Source of the DNA: Apostichopus japonicus
Lineage: Eukaryota > Echinodermata > Holothuroidea > Aspidochirotida > Stichopodidae
Direction of reading: 5' to 3'
Length of the DNA stretch: 64,000 nucleotides
NCBI RefSeq assembly: GCF_037975245.1
Contig: NC_092580.1
Location: 32,947,001-33,011,000, forward strand
Below, piece by piece: positions 12,553 through 23,000 of this stretch. The position numbers and the translations under genes were made by a program. The stretch's first letter is position 1. Every line of letters begins with the position of its first letter. Under the pieces are notes generated by a model that was given only the letters and a program-made list of their open reading frames with translations, was not told the DNA's origin and did no database searches.

Positions 12553-12780
12553 GGAGTGTTAGCTCAGTGGTTAACGCGGTGCCTTTCAATCAAAAGGTCC
12601 CGAGTTGGAGTCACTCCAAGATTAATGTATGTGGTCCAGTTAAAAGAGTTGTTGACAAGTGACAATTCATAATCATGGACGTTAAAATATGAATCTAAAA
12701 GACTGACTTCGGTCAGCTTGCGGCTTTGATAAGCCAATGAGGCTTCTTCGCGAGTTCCTGCTTGCAGGAGGATCTAAAAT
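12553..12780 (+). mobile_element. tRNA-derived SINE, family A, copy 2
   Basis: Plus-strand copy with the head GGAGTGTTAGCTCAGTGG and B box GGTCCCGAGTTGGAGTC. The body CATAATCATGGACGTTA and tail end GCTTCTTCGCGAGTTCCTGC match copy 1. It faces copy 1 across about 515 bp, so transcripts through both could fold back. Confidence 0.85.
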
Positions 12781-14018
12781 AGATACAATATATACATCAA
12801 GGCTATTATCAACAAACAGCAACTCCTCTATGGTCACATACAGTAGACTGACCATGAGACCCAACCACCCATAACAATTACAACAGAAACATTTTAATAT
12901 CACAAATGAAAAAATTCAACTTAAAAGACTTACTTTTAACACAAAGACACTTCATCTAGAGAAAATAAGTGAGGAATAATATACCTGCCCTTCTACTGTC
13001 AACACTGTCAGAGTTTTAACAGAATGTGAACAAGATCTAAAAAGGTTCATGCAGCACTTTGGGTGTTGATTATATCAAAGGTCAACAAGGGAACATTGAT
13101 AATACTACAAAAATAGAAACGTTGCATGTCATCAAAGTTTCCAAACTTATTCTGTACAAATTACAAACATTGTTTTGGACTTTGAAATATGAATATGCCA
13201 AATGTATGGAATTCTCATAAAGGATTCCTCAGTATGGCCCCCTGATTTTCATCAATAATTTCATAAACTGTAACAAGTCTATCGAAGTTGTTTCACAAAT
13301 TCACTACCGAGACAGTACTCAAGAAATCGTGAAAGCAAACACATTTCTCCATGAAAAAGTTTTAAATAATTTATGGCCAGGCATATTATTTGAAGACAGA
13401 AAAGCCTCATTTCTCTATGGATTTTTGTGTTGCTGCAAAGAAGCTAACCTGAGGCTGGTGATATAGACTAGAGATCTTATCATGTTTGAAGAATGTTACA
13501 AAATGGCAACCTGCACTAACTGAAGCAGTCTGTGGCAAATCAAAATTAGATCTGTATCAATACTCAACTTTAAAATGACCTTACCTTATAACTATACGAT
13601 CTGAATTTTGATTTAATGCAAGCCATTATGTACATCAATTTATTTGGGGTGAGAACTGCCTGAGAAGTTTGGAATATCCCAAAGTCCAAATAATTGTCTC
13701 ATTTACCCTTCACAAACAAGTTAGGACCTGGCCAACAAATCTATTTAGATCAAATCTATTTTGAGACATTTGAGGTTAATTATATTTTAGACCACGGTAC
13801 AATATAGCTAACATGTAAGCAACAGTTGATGATTTGAAGAAAGTACAGCTGTACAAAAATGCTAAGTTTGGACTTTGCTTCTTTTTGGTTCGTGGAATTT
13901 CAAATAAATATACACTGCTTAATCAACAAAACATTGTTTCGTTGATCAGTTAAATCACTTTTTATATGTGATGTTGTATTGTCAATGGATAGGTGGTTGA
14001 ACAGTAGATGTAATTTTC
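12781..14018. other. Non-coding region, nothing recognised
   Basis: AT-rich sequence without a coding frame of note, splice-site-bounded homology, or clear repeats. It ends at the target duplication AATTTTC of the next element. Confidence 0.5.
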
Positions 14019-14630
14019 AGGGACAAACTAAAACGAATGACAGCGAATGACCGAATGACAATTGACTTTGTACAGGGTTAATTATCATTTGCAAATGACA
14101 GCGAATGACGGCAAATGACAATGAATGACAACGAAGGACAGTATTGAGAAGAGATGGAATGATTAACGGAGTGGATTAAATGCGGTTATTGGTTTTCTGC
14201 GCAAAAATGATTTGAGGAAAATCGCATATAACGTGGTTGCAGGGTTTTGGTGTAATTTACGGATAGAAACCACAGGGAAAGTTTTTGTGTGAGAATGCGC
14301 TTGAGTGTTGTGCTTTTTACCTCTGTAGATTTATATAGAAAGATAACTGAAGCCGTTTCAAGATTATAGTATTGTTAGTTTCTAACAATTAATATCGGAA
14401 AAATGACGTTAAATTTACTTTTCAAAATGAGACTATAAGGTGCGTTTTTATCTTGTCCGTACTTTACTAGATCTAGATACTCACGAAGTCTGAACTGTGA
14501 TATCCGGTTGAAGCAAATGTCTGTGCTGTCATTACTGTCATTCGTTTTAGTCAACGCATTTTTTTAGTGTGTATAACATATTGTCATTCGTTATGTGTAA
14601 TGCAATTGTCATTCGTTTTAGTTACACCCT
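14019..14630. mobile_element. Non-autonomous inverted-repeat transposon (MITE), 612 bp
   Basis: The ends are inverted copies containing AACTAAAACGAATGACA. The flanks are AATTTTC at 14012-14018 and 14631-14637, a 7 bp duplication (8 if one shared T is counted). Subterminal GAATGACA / TGTCATTC motifs repeat at both ends. There is no transposase frame. The duplication size and subterminal repeats suggest a hAT-type derivative, but the superfamily is not certain. Confidence 0.75.
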
Positions 14631-14723
14631 AATTTTCATGGGTTCAACAGCTCTCCCCATGAAATGGTACCAACAATAATGCCCATGACAACAGCATCGC
14701 ATACAAAAAAATGGTTTCCAAAA

Positions 14724-14977
14724 CAAAGTGGCTATTTTTACGACTAGTTGTAACAATAATTTTCTGTTACACATGCGCAGTTACTTTAACGTGGCTATTT
14801 TTACGACCAGGAGTACTATTTTTACAACCAGGAGTAACAATAATTTCCAGTTAGGGTTAGGGTTACCTCTACTACAGGCGCAGTTGCTTTATTTACTTTA
14901 CTGCGCATGAATTTGCCAATGTCGTAAGAATAGTTTATAAATAATTGTTACGACTGGTCGTAAGAACAGCCACGGCC
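14724..14977. mobile_element. Short MITE-like inverted-repeat element, about 254 bp
   Basis: The two arms share GTGGCTATTTTTACGAC-type sequence: left from 14728, right arm read on the minus strand ending at 14973 as GTGGCTGTTCTTACGACC. The 8 bp repeat TTCCAAAA flanks it at 14716-14723 and 14978-14985. The outermost four bases of the arms do not match, so the exact ends are tentative. It contains telomere-like TTAGGGTTAGGG near 14853. Confidence 0.6.
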
Positions 14978-15180
14978 TTCCAAAAACTGAAGAAGAACAT
15001 CCTTAGACATACATCTGTCAAGAAAACTGGTGACCACTTGAATAAATTCATGATTTATATTAAGACAGGACCTGCTTTTCTAACAAAAAACATGTCGTGG
15101 TCTTCCTCCTCAAAACTGGCCTCCAAAATGCATGGCAATAACATCTCTATGAAAGGATTCCGTAAACTTGCTATGCATAT

Positions 15181-16126
15181 GTTATGCGCTATCGACCGAT
15201 TTGCGCCATCGATCGATAGCGCTGCGCTATCTATGGATCCGTCGTTAGCGCAAGCATCGGTAGATCGCGCAGGTATCGATCGATGGCGCAGGCAGATCGA
15301 CGGATTGTATGTCTATTTTTGATAATAACAATGTTTTTTTCTTAAACTTCAGGATGACGCCAAGTGCTGTTTAATGGACACATCACCGATTTTTCTAAAA
15401 ATTACCCGTTTAATTACCATTTTCTATGTAAATATTTATGATAAATTCAATAAAATTTTATCAATTGATAGTGATACAATGAGTTCCAATAAACTGGTTG
15501 TATCATGGAGATAACCTAAATCCATTGCTGAATCAGGCATACTGTATCAGGTTGTATCATATGTCTTCAGGCCTTGGTTCTAAGAAATCTGCTAAATTAC
15601 TGATGTGATTGGGCCAACAGTGACTATCGACCTCATATAGTACTGATATATAGTGACGATATTCGTAAACATGGAAAATGAGCCAGCTTTTCGAGAACAC
15701 ATGCAGGGCACCGTCGACCACCAAGCTGCTTCTTCAAAGAGCCCAGTCATCAGCGGGGAGAATTACGATGCCATAAAATCTCATCTTCTTCATCCAAGCA
15801 TCAAGGTGGACTCGCACTTCCGACATTGGGTCAAAACACGGAATTTTCAGATTGTCGACCTTCCTGGCCTTGAGGGAAGCGCCAAGTTCCTGCAAGTTGT
15901 CAATGCTGAAAATGTGTTCGATGTCGTAAAGGGTAATCACGTAGACGAACTCAGTCTACGTCAAGGGTATTCACATAGACGAGTTCCCCTTTAAATCTCA
16001 TCCTACACGGCCCATTAACTATCAATTGATAGCGCAGCGCGATCTACCGATGCTTGCGCTAACGACGGATCCATAGATAGCGCAGCGCTATCGATCGATG
16101 GCGCAAATCGGTCGATAGCGCATAAC
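15181..16126. mobile_element. Element bounded by 90 bp perfect inverted repeats, enclosing an integrase-like ORF
   Basis: Positions 15181-15270 and 16037-16126 are perfect reverse complements over 90 of 90 bases, rich in GATCGATAGCGC and related motifs that also recur just inside the left arm (around 15275-15300). Between them lies an ORF related to KRBA2/Ginger-type integrases. Perfect arms point to a recent insertion, ongoing gene conversion or active mobility. A convincing target duplication is not visible, so the true ends may lie slightly outside. Confidence 0.7.
15671..15994 (+). pseudogene. Truncated KRBA2/Ginger-like integrase N-terminal fragment
   Basis: From the ATG at 15671 the frame reads about 107 codons. 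The stretch YDAIKSHLLHP, then FRHWVKTRNFQIVDLPGL, then ENVFDVVKGNHVDEL follows the N-terminal pattern I recall for KRAB-A-domain-containing-2-like/Ginger integrases, which precedes their zinc-binding and retroviral-type integrase core. The core itself is missing: the frame ends right before the inverted-repeat arm at 16037. A small local duplication (GTAGACGAACTC / ATAGACGAGTTC) near the end may have broken the frame. Best read as an internally deleted transposon copy rather than a working gene. Family assignment is from memory. Confidence 0.6.
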
Positions 16127-16764
16127 ACATACACAGCACAACTGAACCTGATTGATCACAATTATAGGGGTGAGAGCCACCATCCTTCTTACAAATAGAG
16201 GTTATTCTATTGCATATTAGTACATTTTCCTACTACTTACAAAGGAACCTTATTCAAAAGTTCTTCTGAACATCGAAGATGAAGAGCCAATGTTTGGTCA
16301 AACTGTTCCAGATAGCCAGACCTACAGGTACATTATTTTGTAGGCTACATTGTTAACGTGCATTACTATAACAAGTGAGTACTATAAATAGTGAGTGCAC
16401 TCAGACTAGTTGTGCGAAAAGCACATGTTTAATCAAATTAGTATAAATATTAGATTATTCAAGTGGCCTTAGCCTGTAATAGTAACAGACGAACAGAACA
16501 CCTTGTTAAACTTTATACCAATTTTTATCTGTAATGACTTCCAGTCGTTGAAACACCGGTGACATGCGTTTACACCTGCAGTACCGCACATGCTGGTCTT
16601 TCACATTCATGTACAAAGTCCTTCATTGGTTGTTGTGATGGCGCTATATTGATTAATATAATCTCTAACACGCTTTTCACGGTAACGTAAACTGTAATTA
16701 GTTGAAAATTCCGAGAAAAAAGAAACAGATTAAGCCAGTATGTGTGTCTATATATACAATTCAT
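16127..16764. other. Non-coding gap between transposon remains
   Basis: No gene or clear repeat recognised. The reading frame on the minus strand here has no family resemblance. Confidence 0.4.
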
Positions 16765-18225
16765 TAATGAACTCCGAAAGCGTGATGCGACTGTCATCAA
16801 GCCAGCAGACAAAGGATCTGCATAACCACGTGTGTGGTTTCACGTGTTTGGCGAGGTTCCCCATAAAGATGTTGGCAATTGAAGGAGACATTTGGTTCCT
16901 GTCCATAGCGGTGACATGAATCTGAAGGTAGTGTTTGTTGCCAAATACCAGATACTAGCATCAATTCAGCCAATTCTTTCTTCTTGGGGGTTTTACCACG
17001 TTTCGGTTTGAAGGAGTTCTTGAAGGTCTAAATGCCTTCTTCGTTAGTAATGTTTTGGTAACGAAGACACATCCAAGGTTACTAACAGAGTGGGGCGGGG
17101 GGGGGGGGGATATTTTATTTCCCCAGATTTCGGATGAAATCCGTAGTGTCATGAACATAAGACGGGAGAGCCGAAACTACTGTACAGCTTGGATGTGGTC
17201 CACGGATGTTGATTTTTTTCAGTGGCCGTTCCATTACCAGAGATGATGTGGATTTTGGGCACATGTCAGGATATAAACGCGAGCAAGTCGTTTCAAGGTG
17301 GTTATGGCATGACTGTCGGTCAATGGAACGTTAGAGACTATCTTGGATGACTCAGTTCGCTTAATTTTGGTGTAGTTTCTTGAGAGGCATCAGAATCCAG
17401 GAGTTTGTAGTGTTGAGATCTAGAGTTGTCGAGGAGTCTGTTGACTTCCTCTCTTACAGCAAGAGTTGCTTGCCAATTGCGACAACTGCTGATGATATGG
17501 AACCATAAATGGTGCTAGGCAAATGTATAACTATTCATTGATGCATAAACTCGTTTTATCACACAATCAAACTTGTTTCTAGACATGTTCACTTTTTGGA
17601 CATCACTGTGACTCTACAAAATGGCTCACTCAAAACAGACTTGTTCAATAAACCCACGAACAAGCACAACTATCTCTTACCAAGCAGTTGTCATCCATGT
17701 CATTGTACCAGAAACATTCTGTACAGTCAAGCATTAGAGCATTCGACGCATCGGCTCTGCTGAAGATTTTGATTCTCCCACCAAGGAACTGTCGCAACAC
17801 CTTCACAGACAGTATGTTTGGGGTTATATGATTCTATCGCAAATGCCATCAGAACGGCCAAAAGCAAACCCCACACTGACACAATGACGTACAGTGCAAA
17901 ACATGCCAAACCAGTTCCAAATGGGTACCATATTCAAATTGGTTAATGAATTCCACTCTGGTCTCCCACCACTGGCTAATATCATTCAGAAGAATTTTCA
18001 CATTTCAAAGCACTGAACATCTGAGATCTGTTTTCTCAGAACCACCTGTCAGTTTATTTAAGCGACCTAAAAATCTACGGGACATTTTAGTTCGGGCAGC
18101 ATTTCAGGATACCTCTTCCTCAGAGGCAAGCAAAACAGAAAATACAGGATCATCGCCCTGTACACACAATTGGAAGATGTGCTTACTTGTTGATTCTACT
18201 GGGGCCCTTCAGAGCAACCAAACTA
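16765..18225. mobile_element. Penelope-like retroelement fossil with inverted reverse-transcriptase core
   Basis: The plus strand at 16765-16825 reads ELRKRDATVIKPADKG, the conserved block before the reverse transcriptase of Penelope-like elements. The minus strand from about 17520 to 16870 then gives, with frameshifts, VREEVNRLLDNSR, ISGNGTATEK, HDTTDFIRNLGK and LLVTLDVSSL (palm motif A), followed by a motif B/C-like stretch. The plus strand resumes at about 17590 with FLDITVTLQNGSLKTDLFNKP and NKHNYLLPSSCHP, then PPVSLFKRPKNLRDILVRAAF at about 18040-18110, the region before the endonuclease. Many stops and frameshifts show it is dead. The middle part was inverted after insertion. Confidence 0.75.
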
Positions 18226-20031
18226 AATAATAATAATAAATAATAATTATTTATTTTGTAAAGCGTAAAATCCACAAAAGTGCTCTAAAATGCTATGTAA
18301 CAGCAAATAAAAAAATGCATATTCCAAATCCGGCAGAAAAGGGCTTATCTACTGAAATATTTGCAATGTACAATACGTTAGAGAGTTGAAAACACTCTAA
18401 GAATAAAACTTACTAAGCATAGATTGGCTATCAAAACAAAAAAGAATTTACATGTTATTGCCATTGACCAAAACGATTCTTGGACAGACAAATCAAGAAA
18501 AGGAATTCCTTTGAAGTTACGATGGAATTGGATTCAATATTATCAAATTTTCCAAAACTTCTGCTAATCCAGCAAAACTCAGTAAGTCACATTGACTTCA
18601 CTGCCATGCCGACACCCTTCTCCTATCAAATGTTTCAATTCCTGCGACTCGTCACTTTTGGTGATCATACACTGGAGAAGGGCTAGTAATGATTGAAAGC
18701 TCTGCCAAAACCAAACATTGGCTTATTTTATTTTATATTATATGTATAATATAATACATATATGGTAACCTAAAGCATGTTGTAACTCCACGTTACATGC
18801 TGTAGGTTACCATATACATATATTACATTATGTACTTGCTCTACTTCTATGTATTGAGCAATTTTGCAGCAAAAAGTGAACATCTGAATCTCTGTTATTA
18901 TTTCTACACCACTTTTAAGTATTTTCAGGCTCATCAATAAAAGTGGCTGGTTTAACAAACAGAGGTCAGTTCCTCAGATGCAATACAAAATTGAATGTAA
19001 AAACATTAGACTTTTATGACCTGACAGAAATGCAAGACTGACTATGATTATAATGTTGCTGTAAGGTGTGACTGCTAATATGAGAGGGGAGAGGAAAACT
19101 GAGGACAGATCTCACACTGTTATTAGTTATACAGTAGGATATGAAACCTACATGTCAACAGCTACAGTATTAGACGCCTTATACAGAATAACGACAGTAG
19201 TTCAACATTGAGTTTACAGCGATATTATTCTCTCATTCTTCTCTTTTTAGAACGTTAAAATATGTGGAAATCATATAATTTACACAGCAGTGACTAAATG
19301 ATTGCAAATCAGCTCATTTGAATGACAATTCCGATCTAAGCATATATTGGAGGTAATCATTACATGGTTACTACTGCAGTAATCAAGTCAACTACGTCTT
19401 TTGAATGTCATGTATATCGCTATGGCTACCACTGGTCCAAATGACTGCACCGCTCTGGCTCAGTTGATAAAATAATCCTTAGGCCTGAAAGTTGCTGACC
19501 TGTTTGCATTTAATTTAATCTCAAGAAGCATAATTAACAAAGCACCAATGAACGACAGTTAATTAATTGCTCCAAGAGCCCTGTAAAAAGTTTTCTCTAC
19601 TTTTCCATAATCGCTCTGCACCGAATCACAAATCCATAATTTAGCAATTAATCAATATCTAACTGTTGGACCTTCAATAATACATGTACTTGTAAAATAT
19701 GCCATATTAAAGTAAAGTATACCCCCTTAACTGCTTGACGCTATGTATGTATTGTTCTAGAACACACCTGTTATTAATCCTAAGCTCCTTTCTCGTACAA
19801 TGTTTCTGAATAACATATACTTATAGCACACAGAAGTATACTGGCATAATCTTTCCCACCTAGTATCAACCCCCCCCCCCCCCCCATAAAAAACAACAAT
19901 ATATTAGAAAGAATTTGTTATAAACTATCAAATTTCTTTGGTATTTGATTTAAGACAAGCATAATATTGCACCTTAATAAATTCACACATATCTCTTCCC
20001 AACACAAAAGTCTTTCCATAAATTGTTCATT
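18226..20031. other. Intergenic region between the retroelement and EFCAB12
   Basis: Contains an AT-rich hairpin at 18740-18832 and a poly-C tract at 19869-19885. The EFCAB12 3' untranslated region should occupy the end next to 20031. No gene recognised. Confidence 0.5.
18740..18832. repeat. AT-rich inverted repeat (hairpin)
   Basis: Arms with ATATGGTAACCTAAAGCATGT on the left and its near reverse complement on the right surround a ~14 bp loop. Probably a palindromic MITE remnant; no target duplication was identified. Confidence 0.6.
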
Positions 20032-23000
20032 TCATTTATAGTCAATGTTGTAACATTTCCTGCTTTCTATACCCCCTGGCATCATGTAACCCCTATCGCT
20101 GATTGGCCACCATTTATCGTGATTGTGTTTCCCTGGATAAATCAGTTTTTGGGGTCGTCTGATCCTGTAGAGGCTATCGGTGGGGCGCCTTGAATGGTCG
20201 TCCATGCAGAGTTGTATTTTATCCAACAGATGTCCCGGCCAAAATGGATCCACCTCTTGTTCAGTTTCTCTCAACTTCACATACCTTTTTCCAAGATGGC
20301 TGGAAAACAACAACAAAAAGGATGCAGAAAATGAGAATTTGTAAATGACTAGATACACTTGGAATCTTGTTTTTTTCTTGAGTTCTCTTTCTCTATTTGT
20401 CTTAAATCTTTTGGAATATAAAAATGAATGCAATTATGTTTCATTTGATCATGTCTAACAACACGAAAATAAGCAAACTCTTTGACTTTACTCTTGTATT
20501 CTTTGCATAATTAGGATACAAATTTAAAATTTTAAGAGTAGTTGGACACAAAGGATTTAAGCAAACCTGTAGCTTCATTTCCACCAACCTAGCCTTTCTA
20601 TACTGCTTCTATTCAAAACAGAAGGTGAAGCGAACGAGAAAGTATGGAGGTGGTTATAAAAACAGCAAAGAGGTATGAAATTAAATCTTAGGAATTTTGT
20701 AGTTTTATTCTGTGACTATACCCATCACCATTTGCACAAGATTGACATAAACCTTATGTTTGACTGGTACCATCAACTGTGCCTAGGTCCATACACTGGG
20801 TTTTGGCCTGACACTAATCCATCGGCTTCCACTGTTGTGCCTACTAATTATTGAATCATCACTGTGCCTGTACCATCTCCCAGCTGACCCTATGAACCAT
20901 ACCTCTGGCCCTAAAATGTATCAATTATTTACTCTTCTTGGTTATTTCTTGATAATTCCAATCAATCATTATATCTATTCAATGAATCAATGATCTATTG
21001 AACAGTCACATGAACTGATAAAGCGGCTATATCTCACCTTGTTAACCGCACGTAGTCCTCAAACGTCAACCAGGAATTGATCTTGGACCTCACCAGAGCT
21101 TTTCCAGTCGGTAAATTCTGCATCTCCACGTTGGGCTTGACGTCCTCTGCCTTCGGGAAAGAATGTTTGATTTCCATGACGGGCTCTCCGTCATCGTTGT
21201 AAAAGACCTTGTCAAAGTCCAGATCATCGTCTGGATTCTCAGGTGGCGCTGGAGGGTCTGCAAAGTGACAGGATAAAAGTCCCGGACCAGGAATGGCGAT
21301 TCTTTTCCTTATCCTGCGATGAGGTTTATCTCCTGGATAAAGTAATGCTGTGAAAGAAAGTTAAAGAGAGAAAAAAAAAGACTGAATAAGCTTCAAAATA
21401 TATCATATTACACATGAATGAAAACATTCCTGGTACTTGTGTCATGTGACGCATTGTACTAAATGAAGTTATTGTGTGTTAAGTGTGCAACACCTTGATG
21501 TACAACCTGTCTGTATGTATATATATATATATATATATGTGTAAGATGTCATTGAAATTTAATGAGATTGATCAATTGGTCCAAATCCAAAGGTTTGGTT
21601 CTGCTTATTTCACACTTTTGTTTTTTGCCTGTGTGTGTGTGCAATGTTTATGGTTGCATTGAGAGCTTGAGAGGCTACAAGTCATCTTGCAAATACCAGC
21701 TCTATGTTTCAGAAAGTTCTTAGTAATTCCCAGAAATTCTGCTCAAATTATTTTTAGAACCATATTCAAACTTGTTGTCGACCTGTGTCTTCCAAGCTAT
21801 GTATTCTTGCAATGTATTCCATGTTTTTCAGAAGAAACTGAACTATAAATTAACCTTTATATGTTCCTGAATATGTTCCTCAAAACCTATTTGTGAATAA
21901 ATAAATGAAATATATTTAGATTTCTCAATATCTGTACGTGAAAAAAATATATCACTGCAAAACTAAAGACGTTCCCTACCTCTCTCGAGTAAGTTAGGCG
22001 TTAAGGAAATCTCTCTGTCTTTACAAAGGCTGCACAGTTTGTAGTAATCCTTCAATCTTGCTTCTCGGAAACGATCGACATCTTCCCGCACGTCGTCACC
22101 TAGGGTTGATTTCAAGCTGTGTCTGTCCACAAAACGGTTTCCGGTTCGAACCTTGTCAACGTCTTTCCTGCGCCGTCCCTGCTCAGGATGAAGAAGAAGA
22201 TGAAACAGTGATTAAGTGTCTTTGAATTTGGTACTTTTTGTTTGAGAATTACATACAGGATATCAAATTACTGTAGAGGCATCAATATATTGGTTGGTGT
22301 TTATCATTAGTTTCAATGGTTCTGTGATAATTCTATTTTTTTATGAATTAAGCACTGACCACCCCCATAGTCAAATAACAGTTTGGGTTGAAATTTGTGA
22401 AAGTTTACTGGTTTGTTAATGAAACCAGGAATATCTTGAAAAGATAATCCCAGTGCTAAAGATGGTTATCAAATGATTTCTTAAACCTGTAGTAATGTAA
22501 TTACTACAGGAGTCTGTGACAAATTCTGATACAAGACAGATGTATGGGTATACCACTTAAAATTTCATGCAAAGATTTTGTAAATTTCAAAATTAACCTT
22601 GCACCTATTTTTGACCATTTTCAGATAATGCCTCGCTCAAATTATGATTTCAAATTGTAACTTGCTTCATCCATGTTTTCATCAGTCTTAAAAATTGATT
22701 ATATTTTAAAACATTTTCTCAACCTGATATTTAAAACTCTTTTTTTTTTAAGAGTGGATCAAAGAAAATTATTTATGTATGTAACTCTATCCCCGACCAC
22801 TAAATCAAATGCTACAGCTTGGTGGTAATAGAGGATCTTCATCACTTTACCCCTTTGGCAGAATGCCGTTCCCGTTTCCTCTTCTCAATCATGTCGTCTG
22901 GAGCTAGCTCTCGTCTCTCTGTGATGTCGATGGCCGGTACACTCAGGTACGAGGAATCTGACAGAGCTGACGAAGTACTGTAAAAGGACGTGTCTGAGAC

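Noticed and set aside
11767-12903. Short ORFs containing ASRNLRRSLI.LSK
   Set aside because: They are translations of SINE family A, recurring in each copy in either orientation.
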